A DNA stretch of 64,000 bases from JAJZJT01 sp049964655 (GCA_049964655.1 JBMFXC010000002.1:4335-68334); one strand, 5' to 3'. Positions 8,676-17,557 are shown, counted from the stretch's first letter. A program made the numbers and translations. Notes: generated by a model not told the origin, from the sequence alone.

Positions 8676-9254
8676 GTGATCGGAGGGGCATCGGGGCGCA
8701 GCTCGGGTGAGCCGACTCGGGCCCGGATCGTCGAGGTGGCCCTCGAACTGATCGCCGACCACGGGTTCTCGGCGACCACCACGCGGGAGATCTCCGAGCG
8801 GCTCGGGTTCACCAAGGCGGCTCTCTACTACCACTTTCGAACCAAGGACGACCTGCTGGCCGCCATCGTCGCCCCGGCCATGTCCGACCTCGAGGCCTTG
8901 GTGGAGGACGCACGGCCGGTCACCGAGCCGGTAGTCCGCTGCTCGGTGCTGGCCGGGTACGTGGACTTGGTGGCCGGGCACGCCGACCTCGTCCGTGTGC
9001 TCTCGGCTGATCCCGGTGTCCGGCACTCCCCTGCCCTAGCGAGCGCCACGCCCCTCTACGAACGCCTGGCCCAGCTGCTCGCCGGCGTCGAAGCGCCGGC
9101 GACGGTGGAACGCGTCCGGGTCCGAGCTGCCCTCGGCGCCGTCCACGCCGCCCTCGTGCACGCCGAGCCCGGGGAGGACCCGGCGGTCGTCCGGTCGGCG
9201 GCGCTCGCCGCGGCGTGCGGTGCCCTGGGGGTGCCCATGGCGAAGGCCGGGTAA
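8676..9254 (+). CDS. TetR/AcrR-family transcriptional regulator
   Basis: One-component repressor, 192 aa. The N-terminal helix-turn-helix is clear: RARIVEVALELIADHGFSAT, then TTREISERLGFTKAALYYHF and RTKDDLL. The C-terminal ligand domain is variable, as usual. AGGAGG at 8663-8668 favours the GTG at 8676; the GTG at 8673 is also possible. It is transcribed away from the MmpL gene, the common arrangement for a local repressor of an exporter. Ligand unknown. Confidence 0.87.
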   Translation: MIGGASGRSSGEPTRARIVEVALELIADHGFSATTTREISERLGFTKAALYYHFRTKDDLLAAIVAPAMSDLEALVEDARPVTEPVVRCSVLAGYVDLVAGHADLVRVLSADPGVRHSPALASATPLYERLAQLLAGVEAPATVERVRVRAALGAVHAALVHAEPGEDPAVVRSAALAAACGALGVPMAKAG

Positions 9255-9292
9255 CCGCAGTGCCCGCTGTGACTGCGGGCACGACCGGCCGA

Positions 9293-9805
9293 TCAGCCCG
9301 CCAGGAGGGCGTGGACGTCCACCCCCTCGAGCTGTCCGCGCCCGCGGAGCGCGGCGATCTCGAGCAGGACGGCGATCCCCACCAGGTCGGCACCGGTCCG
9401 CCGGACCAACTGGGCGGCGGCGGCGGCGGTACCACCCGTAGCCAGCACGTCGTCGACGACGAGCACGCGTCGCCCGGGCTCCAAGGCATCCACGTGGACC
9501 TCGAGCTCCGAGGTGCCGTACTCGAGCGTGTAGCCCTCCGACAGTGTGTCGAACGGGAGCTTGCCCGCCTTGCGCAACGGCACGAACCCGGCCCCGAGAA
9601 CCACCGCTACCGGTGCTCCGAGGATGAACCCGCGCGCTTCGATGGCGGCGACGACGTCGACTCGTCCGACGAACGGCTCGGCCAAGGCGGTCACGGCATC
9701 AGCCAGTGCCTGGGCACTCTGGAGCACCGGCGTGATGTCCTTGAAGACGATCCCCGGCGACGGGTAGTCGGGGATCTCCCGCACCAGGTCAGTGAGCCCG
9801 GTCAT
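9293..9805 (-). CDS. apt: Adenine phosphoribosyltransferase
   Basis: Purine salvage enzyme making AMP from adenine and PRPP in the cytoplasm. 170 aa, normal for the family. Diagnostic stretches: IPDYPSPGIVFKDITPVL at the N-terminus, IEARGFILGAPVA in the middle, and the PRPP-binding loop VLVVDDVLATGG at residues 114-125. The ATG at 9805 overlaps the upstream gene's stop as ATGA, so it is the second gene of a coupled pair with a DsbA-like oxidoreductase, an unusual partner for apt. Confidence 0.93.
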   Translation of the reverse strand: MTGLTDLVREIPDYPSPGIVFKDITPVLQSAQALADAVTALAEPFVGRVDVVAAIEARGFILGAPVAVVLGAGFVPLRKAGKLPFDTLSEGYTLEYGTSELEVHVDALEPGRRVLVVDDVLATGGTAAAAAQLVRRTGADLVGIAVLLEIAALRGRGQLEGVDVHALLAG

Positions 9806-10623
9806 CTGGCTCGGGCGGTAGCGTCGGGCCGGAGCGACGGTCCATCGGGATGGTCGGAGGGGGCTGGTGCGGGCACGGCACAGACGTCGCCTTCGCAGGC
9901 GTCTCCCTGGCCGACGTCGCCGTGGGCGACCGGGGAGCCCGGAGCGGCGACAACTGCCGGGTCGTCGCCTGGCCCGTCGGGGTGGGCCGTCGCCCACGCT
10001 CGTCGCAGCACGGCCAGGATCGTCTCGGCATCCTGGGCACCGGGGATGCCGAACTTCCGGTCCAGCAGGAAGAACGGCACTCCGGTCACGCCGAGGTCGA
10101 GGGCTTCCTGCTCGTCGGCCCGGACCTCGGCCGCGTAGCGGTCGCTCGCCAGTACCGCGCCGCACTCGTCGGCGTCGAGCCCGGCCTCGGCGGCCAGGGC
10201 GGCAAGCACCTCCGGCCGCCCGATGGCCTCGCCCTCGGTGAAGTAGGCCGCGAAGAGGCGGTCCTTCAGCGCACCCTGCGCGTCCGAGCCCACACGGCCG
10301 GCATGGTGGAGCAGCCGGTGGGCGTCGAACGTGCACCCCGGCCGGACCCGCTCGAAGTGGAAGTCGAGCCCCTCGGCGGCTGCCATGGCGGTCAGCCGGG
10401 CGTTGGCCCCCAGGGCCTGGTCGCGAGTCATCCCGTACTTGCGAGCCAGGCGTTCGGCGTAGTCGCCCTCCACCTCGCGGGGTGCACGAGGGTCGAGCTC
10501 GAAGGCCCGGAACACCACCTCGACCTCGCCTGCGTGCTCGAAGTGGCAAAGTGCCGCTTCGAAGCGGCGCTTGCCGATGGCACACCAGGGGCAGACGACG
10601 TCAGAGAAGATCTCGACCAGCAT
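9802..10623 (-). CDS. DsbA-family (FrnE-like) thiol oxidoreductase
   Basis: Cytoplasmic DsbA-like protein with thioredoxin fold. The start MLVEIFSDVVCPWC places the active-site CPWC at residues 11-14, as in FrnE/2-hydroxychromene isomerase relatives. VTGVPFFLLDRKFGIPGAQD near residue 200 holds the cis-proline and the typical closing segment. No signal peptide. The tail (about 235-273) is low-complexity and proline-rich with two cysteines. The ATG at 10623 has only a weak ribosome site; an in-frame GTG at 10701 overlaps the stop of a small upstream frame and is an alternative start. Coupled to apt downstream. Confidence 0.82.
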   Translation of the reverse strand: MLVEIFSDVVCPWCAIGKRRFEAALCHFEHAGEVEVVFRAFELDPRAPREVEGDYAERLARKYGMTRDQALGANARLTAMAAAEGLDFHFERVRPGCTFDAHRLLHHAGRVGSDAQGALKDRLFAAYFTEGEAIGRPEVLAALAAEAGLDADECGAVLASDRYAAEVRADEQEALDLGVTGVPFFLLDRKFGIPGAQDAETILAVLRRAWATAHPDGPGDDPAVVAAPGSPVAHGDVGQGDACEGDVCAVPAPAPSDHPDGPSLRPDATARAR

Positions 10624-10697
10624 GGGTTCGTCAACCCCTGCAGGTGCGCCGACCTTCCCGGGGCGTGCGCTCGGCGCGCTGCCTGCTCGGCCGGTGG

Positions 10698-10820
10698 TCA
10701 CCCCGCGCACCGCACGGGCTCGCCCATCCGGAGAGCAGTCGCCCGGAGAGCAGTCGCCGGGGGGAAGACCACCCGGTAGCCGTGGCCGGCAGCGGTCTGC
10801 TTGGCGCTGGCGTCTGGCAT
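10698..10820 (-). CDS. Possible 40-residue protein upstream of the DsbA-like gene
   Basis: Short frame MPDASAKQTAAGHGYRVVFP... with GGGAGGT nine bases before its ATG at 10820. Its stop forms a GTGA overlap with an in-frame GTG (10701) of the DsbA-like gene. It contains a 15-nt direct duplication (10728-10757), encoding the repeated ATALR. No family recognised. It may be a real coupled microprotein or only a leader. Confidence 0.3.
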   Translation of the reverse strand: MPDASAKQTAAGHGYRVVFPPATALRATALRMGEPVRCAG

Positions 10821-11040
10821 CGTCCTCGTACCTCCCGTCGGGTTACTCGAGGTGTCGGCGGCAGGAAAGCGCTCCGACGCTAGCGCCACGCACGCGCGTC
10901 CGGTCGGGACCTTAGGCGACGGAGAGCACGTCACCGGCGCCGAGGTCACGCGCCCACGGCAGGATGCGACCGCCGGGGGTCGCTGCGTCCGGCGACCAGC
11001 GACCGAGCGCCTTGGTGCGACGGCAGGCCCGGCCGGCAGC

Positions 11041-12234
11041 TCAGCTCCGCGGCACGGCCGACCAAGCCACATCTTTGTCGACCCGCGGCTCACCAGGCAG
11101 GCCGAGGACCCGTTCGCCGACGATGTTGCGCTGGATCTCGGAGGTGCCACCCTCGATCGAGTTCGCCCGCGAGCGAAGGAACATGGTGCGCGACGACCCA
11201 GGAGGCCCCGTCAGGCCGAGGTTGGCCGAGCGGCGCATCTCGTAGTCGTAGCCGACGAGGGCGGGGGCGCCCAGCAGGTCGACGCACAGCTCGTAGATCC
11301 GGGTGTTCACCTCGGCGAACATGAGCTTGGCGATCGAGCCTTCGGGCCCGGGGTTCCCTGCCCGGCGGTTCTGTGACGCCCGGATGTTGGTGAGGCGCAG
11401 CACCTCGGCCTCGATCCACCGCCGCACCAGCTGGTCCTTGGCGACCGCGGTCTTGGACTGGGCTTCCTCGTGCCAGATGCGGACGGCCTCGGCGATGGCC
11501 CCCGAACCGCGAGCCGGAGGTGCCCCGCCGCCGCCGATGGTCGTGCGCTCGTTCATGAGCGTCGTCATGGCCACCCGCCAGCCCTCGTCGACCTCGCCGA
11601 CCCGGTCGCTGTCGGGGACGCGGACCTCGGTCAGGTACACCTCGTTGAACTCCGCCTGGCCGGTCATCTGGCGTAGTGGGCGCACCTCGACGCCCGGTGC
11701 GTGCATGTCGAGGGCGAAGTAGGTGAGCCCCTTGTGCTTGGGCTTGTCGGGGTCGGTGCGCGTCACGAGCATGCCGCGGTCGGCGATGTGGGCGAGCGTG
11801 TTCCACACCTTCTGGCCGGTGATGACCCACTCGTCGCCGTCACGCACCGCCTTGCAGGACAGGCTGGCAAGGTCCGAGCCCGAGCCGGGCTCCGAGAAGA
11901 GCTGGCACCAGGCATCCTCTCCGGTGAACATCCTCCGGAGCAGCCGGCCGCGTAGCTGGTCGCCGCCGTGGGTGACGATGGTGGGGCCGGCCATCGTGAG
12001 GCCGAAGAAATGGCGCTCGGTCGCAGCGGGTGCGCCCGCCTCGCGCAGCCGACGGTCGACCTCCTTCTGCAGGTCCGGACGGACCCCGAGGCCACCCCAC
12101 CCCTCGGGGAAGTGGACCCAGGCGAGCCCGAGGTCGTACTGAGCGCCCCGGAGCACGACCGGGTCGGTGCTCGACGGGTCGTGCTCGGCGAGGAGCTGGT
12201 CGACGCGCTCGGCGACGACAGCGGACTCGTTCAT
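11041..12234 (-). CDS. Acyl-CoA dehydrogenase
   Basis: FAD-dependent alpha,beta-desaturase of an acyl-CoA thioester. 397 aa, full length. WCQLFSEPGSGSDLASL and WVITGQKVWNTLA (FAD/substrate region) and the C-terminal SIEGGTSEIQRNIVGERVLGLP are family hallmarks. The ATG at 12234 has AAGGAGG at ideal distance. The Glu that serves as base in medium-chain enzymes (Y-E-G-T motif) aligns with Gly; the base must lie elsewhere, as in isovaleryl- and long-chain types, or in a partner subunit. Divergent from a TetR gene and part of the same acyl-CoA catabolism locus as the genes at 13239-20248. Confidence 0.9.
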   Translation of the reverse strand: MNESAVVAERVDQLLAEHDPSSTDPVVLRGAQYDLGLAWVHFPEGWGGLGVRPDLQKEVDRRLREAGAPAATERHFFGLTMAGPTIVTHGGDQLRGRLLRRMFTGEDAWCQLFSEPGSGSDLASLSCKAVRDGDEWVITGQKVWNTLAHIADRGMLVTRTDPDKPKHKGLTYFALDMHAPGVEVRPLRQMTGQAEFNEVYLTEVRVPDSDRVGEVDEGWRVAMTTLMNERTTIGGGGAPPARGSGAIAEAVRIWHEEAQSKTAVAKDQLVRRWIEAEVLRLTNIRASQNRRAGNPGPEGSIAKLMFAEVNTRIYELCVDLLGAPALVGYDYEMRRSANLGLTGPPGSSRTMFLRSRANSIEGGTSEIQRNIVGERVLGLPGEPRVDKDVAWSAVPRS

Positions 12235-12356
12235 GGTGTCCTCCTTGCCCCCGTGCACTCGGCACGATCTGCGGCCCAGCGGGGTGCTCCTGGTCGAACA
12301 CCCCGGTCCAGTGTCGGATCGGCCCGGGCGAGCAGCCCGATCGCCGTCTTGCCAAC

Positions 12357-12418
12357 GATCCTGCCACGGACCAACTGGAACAGCTGGGATCCTGCCACGG
12401 ACCAGCTGGAACCAGCCA
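12357..12418. repeat. Two 31-bp direct repeats in a divergent control region
   Basis: GATCCTGCCACGGACC begins at 12357 and again at 12388; the copies agree at about 24 of the first 26 positions. They lie between the dehydrogenase start (12234) and the TetR start (12508). Confidence 0.8.
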
Positions 12419-12484
12419 GGACTGAGGCGAGCGGCGGCGCTTTCGTCCGAGCGAGCCCGCGCCATCGCTCCTTGCCAGCGCCGA

Positions 12485-12499
12485 GAATAACTGTTATTC
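12485..12499. promoter_or_regulatory. Perfect palindrome, candidate TetR operator
   Basis: GAATAAC-T-GTTATTC, a perfect 7-bp inverted repeat around one base, ending eight bases before the GTG of the TetR gene. The AT-rich palindrome stands out in GC-rich DNA. Position and symmetry suggest autoregulation, and possibly control of the divergent acyl-CoA dehydrogenase. Confidence 0.65.
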
Positions 12500-12507
12500 G
12501 TGGAGCC

Positions 12508-13203
12508 GTGGGGATCGAACCGGCCGCCCAGCGACTCGAGCCGGCAGACGACGAGGGGAGCGACGACCTGCGCGAAGCGCTCCTCGACGCGGCGGCCCGC
12601 GTCGTGGCACGACGGGGCTACGACGGGACTCGACTGGCCGAGGTGGTGTCGGAGGCCGGTCTGTCGACCGGGGCCGTCTACGGCCGGTTTCGCTCGAAAC
12701 ACGAGCTCCTCCGTCAAGCAATCCTCACCCGCTCCGTCCCCCAGACGCGCGTCGTCCCGCCCGACGACACCCGGGTGGCCGACCTCTTGCGAGCCCGGGC
12801 GACCCGTCCAGCCGGACCACTCACCGACGGCGAGGCGCTCCTCCTCGAGGCGCTGGTCACCGCTCGGCGAGATCCCGAGGTCAGCGAGGCGCTCGCCGAT
12901 GCGACCCGACAGTGGCGGGACGCCGTGACGCCGCTCGTCGAGACGGCGGTGGCCGATGGCACCGTCGACCCCGAGCTCGACCCCGAAGCCGTCCTCCATC
13001 TCACCCGGGCGGTCCGGCTCGGGCTCCTGCTCCTGCGGGGTTCGGGGCTTCCTGCGCCAGACCCAGTCGCCTGGGACAGGCTCATCGAGCGGATCGTGGC
13101 CAGCTTCGGGGTCGCCGGGGCGGACACGGCAGGACGAGCCGGGGCAAAGCCGGCAGCAGCAACGCCGGTATGGCAAGCACCACGTCCACCCGGCCGGGGG
13201 TAA
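12508..13203 (+). CDS. TetR-family transcriptional regulator of the acyl-CoA cluster
   Basis: 231-residue repressor. Helix-turn-helix at about residues 20-65: REALLDAAARVVARRGYDG, TRLAEVVSEAGLSTGAVYGR, FRSKHELL. GTG start at 12508 with GGAG only three bases upstream, so initiation may be weak or leaderless. A perfect palindrome sits immediately upstream. Divergent from an acyl-CoA dehydrogenase and 35 bases before a ferritin-like gene, so it probably controls both arms in response to an acyl-CoA. Confidence 0.82.
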   Translation: MGIEPAAQRLEPADDEGSDDLREALLDAAARVVARRGYDGTRLAEVVSEAGLSTGAVYGRFRSKHELLRQAILTRSVPQTRVVPPDDTRVADLLRARATRPAGPLTDGEALLLEALVTARRDPEVSEALADATRQWRDAVTPLVETAVADGTVDPELDPEAVLHLTRAVRLGLLLLRGSGLPAPDPVAWDRLIERIVASFGVAGADTAGRAGAKPAAATPVWQAPRPPGRG

Positions 13204-13238
13204 GAGTGAGGCAGCTCACGCTGCCGTAAGGGGGAGCG

Positions 13239-14345
13239 ATGACCACGAGCATGCAGGACGCATCGGGGCCGGGGGACGGGAGGGCTGCGGTCAAGGAGAT
13301 CGAGGACCACGCCGTCCGCATCTTCACCTGGGACTACGAGCGGGACCGCACCCAGCTGGTCACGCTCTACAACAAGGCAATGGGAGCGCAGTGGAACAGC
13401 GTGACCGACCTCGACTGGGACACCGACGTCGACCCCGAGCGGGTGGTCGCCGACATGGGAGACGACGCCGTCCCGCAGCTGTTCCGCGAAGCGGCCGCCC
13501 TGAAGGGCTCGCCGCTCGCCTCGTGGGGCGAGGTCGAGTTCACCCGCCTGGGCGTCGAGCTCCTCTCTGCCCGGCTCAGCCAGTTCATGCACGGCGAGCA
13601 GGGGGCGATGCTGACGGCGGCCAAGCTCGTCGAGACCGTGCCGTGGATCGACGCCAAGTACTACGCGGCCACCCAGACCATGGACGAGGCTCGGCACACC
13701 GAGGTCTTCGCCAAGTACCTCGACACCAAGCTCGGGGCGGCCTACCCGATGAGCCCGTTCCTCGACGAACAGATCACCACGTTGCTCGAGGACGGCCGGT
13801 GGGACATCGCCTACCTCGGCATGCAGATCGTCATCGAGAGCCTGGCGCTCGCCGCCTTCGGCGAGATGCACCGGACGACCACCGAGCCGCTGCTGAAGAA
13901 GCTGCTCCGTTACGTCATGTCCGACGAGGCGCGCTACGTCGCCTTCGGCATCCTCAGCCTGAGCGAGCTCTACCGCGACTTGAGCGCGGCCGAGCTACAC
14001 GAACGCCAACAGTTCCTCGTCGAGAACACCCTGCGCAACCGGGCCCGCTCCACCACCCCCGAGATCTGGGAGCGCCTGGGCGTCCCGGTGGCGGCCGTCG
14101 TGCCGTACCTGGTCGAGGCTGCACAGAAGACCGGCGGCGGCATCTTCGCCGCCTTCCAGCGGGCGTTCTTCGCCAAGCTCGTACCCAACGTGCGCAAGCT
14201 CGGCCTGCTCGACGCCAACGACGGCTGGTTGCGCGAGCAGTGGGGCAAGGCCGGGCTCCTCGAGTTCGAGCACGCGCCCGACACCTCCGAGGACTACCTG
14301 ACCTACGACGCGATCAGCGCTGACCGCCGGCACACCGACGCATGA
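13239..14345 (+). CDS. Ferritin-like diiron protein of unknown substrate
   Basis: 368-residue soluble helical protein with the R2/ferritin-like diiron pattern: a first-helix Glu near FMHGEQGAM, DEARHTEVF (E-x-x-H), a further Glu in QIVIESLALAAFGEMH, and SDEARYVAFGILSL. The second ExxH motif reads E-A-R-Y, so one histidine ligand position is Tyr. GGGGGAG precedes the ATG at 13239. It opens the plus-strand operon and overlaps the thiolase gene as ATGA. Proteins of this type often act as oxygenases or desaturases, but the substrate cannot be told from sequence. Confidence 0.75.
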   Translation: MTTSMQDASGPGDGRAAVKEIEDHAVRIFTWDYERDRTQLVTLYNKAMGAQWNSVTDLDWDTDVDPERVVADMGDDAVPQLFREAAALKGSPLASWGEVEFTRLGVELLSARLSQFMHGEQGAMLTAAKLVETVPWIDAKYYAATQTMDEARHTEVFAKYLDTKLGAAYPMSPFLDEQITTLLEDGRWDIAYLGMQIVIESLALAAFGEMHRTTTEPLLKKLLRYVMSDEARYVAFGILSLSELYRDLSAAELHERQQFLVENTLRNRARSTTPEIWERLGVPVAAVVPYLVEAAQKTGGGIFAAFQRAFFAKLVPNVRKLGLLDANDGWLREQWGKAGLLEFEHAPDTSEDYLTYDAISADRRHTDA

Positions 14346-15505
14346 GCGACCCCATGCGAGCCCGCGCCGCCATCGTCGGCGTGGCCGACGACGCCTCCCC
14401 GACCGGCGAGCTCGAGCGAAGCGGACGTGACCTCGAAGTCGCCATGGTGGCCGCCGCCCTCGAGGATGCCGGCCTCACGCACGACGACGTCGACGGGGTC
14501 TGTCACACCTCCTCCTCCATGCGGCTCGCCGAGGCGCTGGGCATCCATCCCACCTTCACCGACTCGACCAACACCGGGGGCTCGAGCTTCGAGGTCCACG
14601 CCGAGCACGCCGCTGCCGCCATCGCCGCTGGCCTCTGCGAGGTGGTGGTCAGCGTCTACGCGTCGACCCCTCGGTCCGACCGGCGTGCCGGGCGGACGCG
14701 CCGCCGGCCGGAGCGGGACCCGGACGACCCGATCGTCGAGTGGGAGCTCCCTTACGGCCTCCGGCTCCCCATGGCGCCCTATGCCATGGCGGCCTCACGT
14801 CACATGGCCACCTTCGGCACCACGTCCGAGCAGCTGGCCGAGATCGCCGTGTCGACCCGGCGGTGGGCGTCGATGAACCCCCGGGCCCGTTACCGCGACC
14901 CGATCACCGTGGACGACGTGCTCGCCTCGCCCTACGAGTGCGAGCCGCTCCACCGGCTCGACTGCTGCCTCGTGACCGACGGTGCCGGCGCCTTCGTGAT
15001 GACGAGCGCAGAACGGGCACGCGACCTCGCCAAACCGCCGGTCTACGTGCTCGGTGCCGCCACGTGCCACGACCATTCGATGATCTCGCAGATGCCCGAC
15101 CTCACCATTACGCCCGGCCGCGTGTCCGGCAGCCGGGCCTTTGCCATGGCGGGCCTCGGCCCCGCCGACGTCGACCTCTTGATGGGCTACGACAGCTTCA
15201 CCATCACCGCCCTCTTGCACCTCGAGGACTTGGGCTTTTGCGCCAAGGGAGAGGGTGGGCCGTTCGTCGAGGGAGGCCGTACCGCACCGGGGGGAAGCCT
15301 GCCGATGAACACCAACGGCGGTGGCCTCTCCTACACGCACCCGGGCATGTACGGCATGTTCCTCATCGTCGAGGCAGTCCGCCAGCTCCGGGGCGAGTGC
15401 GGCGAGCGCCAGCTCCCCGAACCCCAGGTCGCCGTGGCCCACGGGTCCGGCATGGTGCTCTCGTGCATGTCCACCCTCGTCCTCGGCACCCAGGCGACGG
15501 CGTGA
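14342..15505 (+). CDS. Thiolase-like (Ltp/SCPx type) protein, probable acyl-CoA aldolase subunit
   Basis: 387-residue member of the lipid-transfer/thiolase-like group. The N-terminal catalytic Cys of true thiolases is absent: the matching region reads DSTNTGGSSFEVHAEHA. C-terminal blocks are typical: LPMNTNGGGLSYTHPGMYGM and VAHGSGMVLSC. Members of this type (for example Ltp2 in steroid side-chain degradation) work with a DUF35 partner as aldolases; a DUF35 gene follows 13 bases downstream. The ATG overlaps the previous stop. Role in cleaving a side chain from a ring or branched acyl-CoA is inferred from family and context. Confidence 0.8.
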   Translation: MSDPMRARAAIVGVADDASPTGELERSGRDLEVAMVAAALEDAGLTHDDVDGVCHTSSSMRLAEALGIHPTFTDSTNTGGSSFEVHAEHAAAAIAAGLCEVVVSVYASTPRSDRRAGRTRRRPERDPDDPIVEWELPYGLRLPMAPYAMAASRHMATFGTTSEQLAEIAVSTRRWASMNPRARYRDPITVDDVLASPYECEPLHRLDCCLVTDGAGAFVMTSAERARDLAKPPVYVLGAATCHDHSMISQMPDLTITPGRVSGSRAFAMAGLGPADVDLLMGYDSFTITALLHLEDLGFCAKGEGGPFVEGGRTAPGGSLPMNTNGGGLSYTHPGMYGMFLIVEAVRQLRGECGERQLPEPQVAVAHGSGMVLSCMSTLVLGTQATA

Positions 15506-15518
15506 ACGGAGCGGCCTG

Positions 15519-15956
15519 ATGGACGGAGCGGTGACACCCGGCAGTCGGCTCGAGCCAGGGACCGGACAGGGGGCCGAGCCCTTCTGGGAGGCGACTCGCC
15601 ACAGGCAACTGGTCCTGCCGTGGTGCACGGCGTGCGACCGGCCGTTCTTCTACCCGCGGCCGTTCTGCCCCCGTTGCCTGGGTCGTGCCATCGAGTGGCA
15701 GCCGGCAGCCGGTACCGGGGTCGTCTACGCCTTCACCGTCGAGCACCGGGCCGAGGTCGGTCCCTTCGCCGCCAGCGAGCCGTTCGTGGTCGCCCTCATC
15801 GAACTGGCCGAGGGGGTCCGGATGCTGAGCAACGTCGTCGGCTGCCCACCCGGAGAAGTCGGTGTCGATCTGCCGGTCGCCGTCTGCTGGGAACCGCTCT
15901 CCGACGGCCGCCACCTCCCCCAGTTCGCCCCGGTAGCGGCAGGGGTGCCGTCGTGA
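15519..15956 (+). CDS. DUF35 OB-fold/zinc-ribbon acyl-CoA-associated protein
   Basis: 145-residue small subunit. A rubredoxin-like zinc ribbon C-x2-C...C-x2-C is visible in CTACDRPFFYPRPFCPRC, followed by an OB-fold region (GTGVVYAFTVEHRAEVG). DUF35 proteins bind thiolase-like partners and acyl-CoA. GGAG precedes the ATG. The stop overlaps the ligase GTG as GTGA, so thiolase, DUF35 and ligase are translated together. Confidence 0.88.
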   Translation: MDGAVTPGSRLEPGTGQGAEPFWEATRHRQLVLPWCTACDRPFFYPRPFCPRCLGRAIEWQPAAGTGVVYAFTVEHRAEVGPFAASEPFVVALIELAEGVRMLSNVVGCPPGEVGVDLPVAVCWEPLSDGRHLPQFAPVAAGVPS

Positions 15957-17557
15957 GCGTCAGCGGGTCGGCGAGCAGCCCGGGCCTCGGCGCGGCGGCT
16001 GACGGCGACCCCGCCGCCGAGCGCGCCGCGCTGGCCGCTTGCGGCATGGTCCTGGCGTACTGGGCCCGGCACGACCCGGAGCGCTTGGCGATCCTGTCGG
16101 CCGACGGAAACCGGACCTTCGGGGCGCTCAACGCCCGCTCCAACCAGGCTGCACGGGCGTTTCGGCGGCTCGGCCTCGGTGCCGGCGACGCCGTGGCGCT
16201 CCTGTGCGGCAACCGCCCCGAGTTCGTCGAGGTGCTCGGTGCCACCCAGCGGGCCGGCTTCCGCCTCACGCCTGTCAACTGGCACCTCACCACTGACGAA
16301 GTCGCCTACATCGTGGACGACTGCGAGGCGAGGGTCCTCGTGAGCGACCGCTCCCACGCACAAGTCGCCTTCGCCGCCGCCCGCATGCTCGACGACCCCC
16401 CGATCGTCGTCGTGGTCGGCCAGCCCCTCGAAGGAACCGTCAACTACGACGCCCTGGTCGCCGCCGAGGAGGCCGACGACCTCGAAGACCCTCAGCTCGG
16501 GTCCTCGATGCTCTACACGTCGGGTACCACCGGCCGCCCGAAGGGTGTCCACCGTCCCCGGGGCACCGCCAGCTCGGCTTCGCTCGACATCTTCGGCTAC
16601 CGGGAGGACGGCAACGATCGCCATCTGTGCACGGGGCCCCTCTACCACGCCGCCCCGCTGCTCTTCTCCCTCGTCGTGCCGCTCACCTACGGCGTCGGCG
16701 TGGTGGTGATGCAGCGTTTCGACGCCGAGGAGGCCCTCCGCCTGATCGAGCGGTACGAGGTCACCCACACCCACATGGTCCCGACCATGTTCCACCGACT
16801 GCTGTCACTGCCCGAAGACGTACGCGCACGCTACGACGTCTCGTCGTTGCGGTCGGTGCTCCACGGCGCGGCACCCTGCCCGGTGACCGTCAAGCAGCGG
16901 CTGATGGAGTGGCTCGGACCGGTGGTGTGGGAGTACTACGCGGCAACCGAGGGGCTCGGGACCTTCGTCGACCCCGCCACCTGGCTCGCCCACCCCGGGA
17001 CGGTCGGCAAGCCCCTGGTGGAGGGCATGGTCGTCGTCGGCGACGAGGAGGGCCGTCCGCTGCCGGCCGGTGAGACCGGGCTCGTCTACCTGAGGCCACC
17101 TCCAGGGACAGCCTTCGAGTACTACAAGGACCCAGACAAGACGGCGGGCACCTACGTCGGCGAGTACTTCACGCTCGGAGACGTCGGGCACTTCGACGAG
17201 GAGGGTTTCCTCTACCTGACCGATCGCTCCGCCAACCTGATCATCTCCGGAGGGGTGAACATCTACCCGGCCGAGGTCGACGCCGTGCTGCTCGAGCACC
17301 CAGCAGTAGGGGACGTCGGCACGATCGGGGTGCCCGACGACGAGTGGGGGGAGGTGGTCCTCGCCGTCGTCGAGCCTCAGCCGGGCGCCGTCGCCGGACC
17401 CGAGCTCGAAGCCGAGCTCCTTGCCTTCTGCCGCCAGCGCCTGGCCCGCTACAAGTGCCCGCGCTCGGTGGTCTTCGTCGAGCACCTACCCCGCCACGAC
17501 AACGGCAAGCTCTATCGCGCCGTGCTGCGCGAGCGCTTCGCCACGGGCAGCACGTGA
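15953..17557 (+). CDS. AMP-forming acyl-CoA ligase
   Basis: Activates a carboxylic acid to its CoA thioester with ATP. 534 aa. Motifs in order: YTSGTTGRPKGV (P-loop, about residue 186), YYAATEGLG, YFTLGDVGHFDEEGFLYLTD (adenylate-binding Asp), IISGGVNIYPAEVD (hinge), and PRHDNGKLYRAVL with the catalytic Lys. Start is the GTG at 15953, overlapping the DUF35 stop. It resembles FadD/fatty-acid ligases; the adjacent thiolase/DUF35 and dehydrogenase genes suggest a sterol-like or long-chain acid, but specificity is not readable. Confidence 0.9.
   Translation: MSVSGSASSPGLGAAADGDPAAERAALAACGMVLAYWARHDPERLAILSADGNRTFGALNARSNQAARAFRRLGLGAGDAVALLCGNRPEFVEVLGATQRAGFRLTPVNWHLTTDEVAYIVDDCEARVLVSDRSHAQVAFAAARMLDDPPIVVVVGQPLEGTVNYDALVAAEEADDLEDPQLGSSMLYTSGTTGRPKGVHRPRGTASSASLDIFGYREDGNDRHLCTGPLYHAAPLLFSLVVPLTYGVGVVVMQRFDAEEALRLIERYEVTHTHMVPTMFHRLLSLPEDVRARYDVSSLRSVLHGAAPCPVTVKQRLMEWLGPVVWEYYAATEGLGTFVDPATWLAHPGTVGKPLVEGMVVVGDEEGRPLPAGETGLVYLRPPPGTAFEYYKDPDKTAGTYVGEYFTLGDVGHFDEEGFLYLTDRSANLIISGGVNIYPAEVDAVLLEHPAVGDVGTIGVPDDEWGEVVLAVVEPQPGAVAGPELEAELLAFCRQRLARYKCPRSVVFVEHLPRHDNGKLYRAVLRERFATGST

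Noticed and set aside
12235..13176. Long minus-strand frame extending the acyl-CoA dehydrogenase N-terminus
   Set aside because: It crosses the TetR gene and control region; the ATG at 12234 has a perfect ribosome site and the protein is full length.
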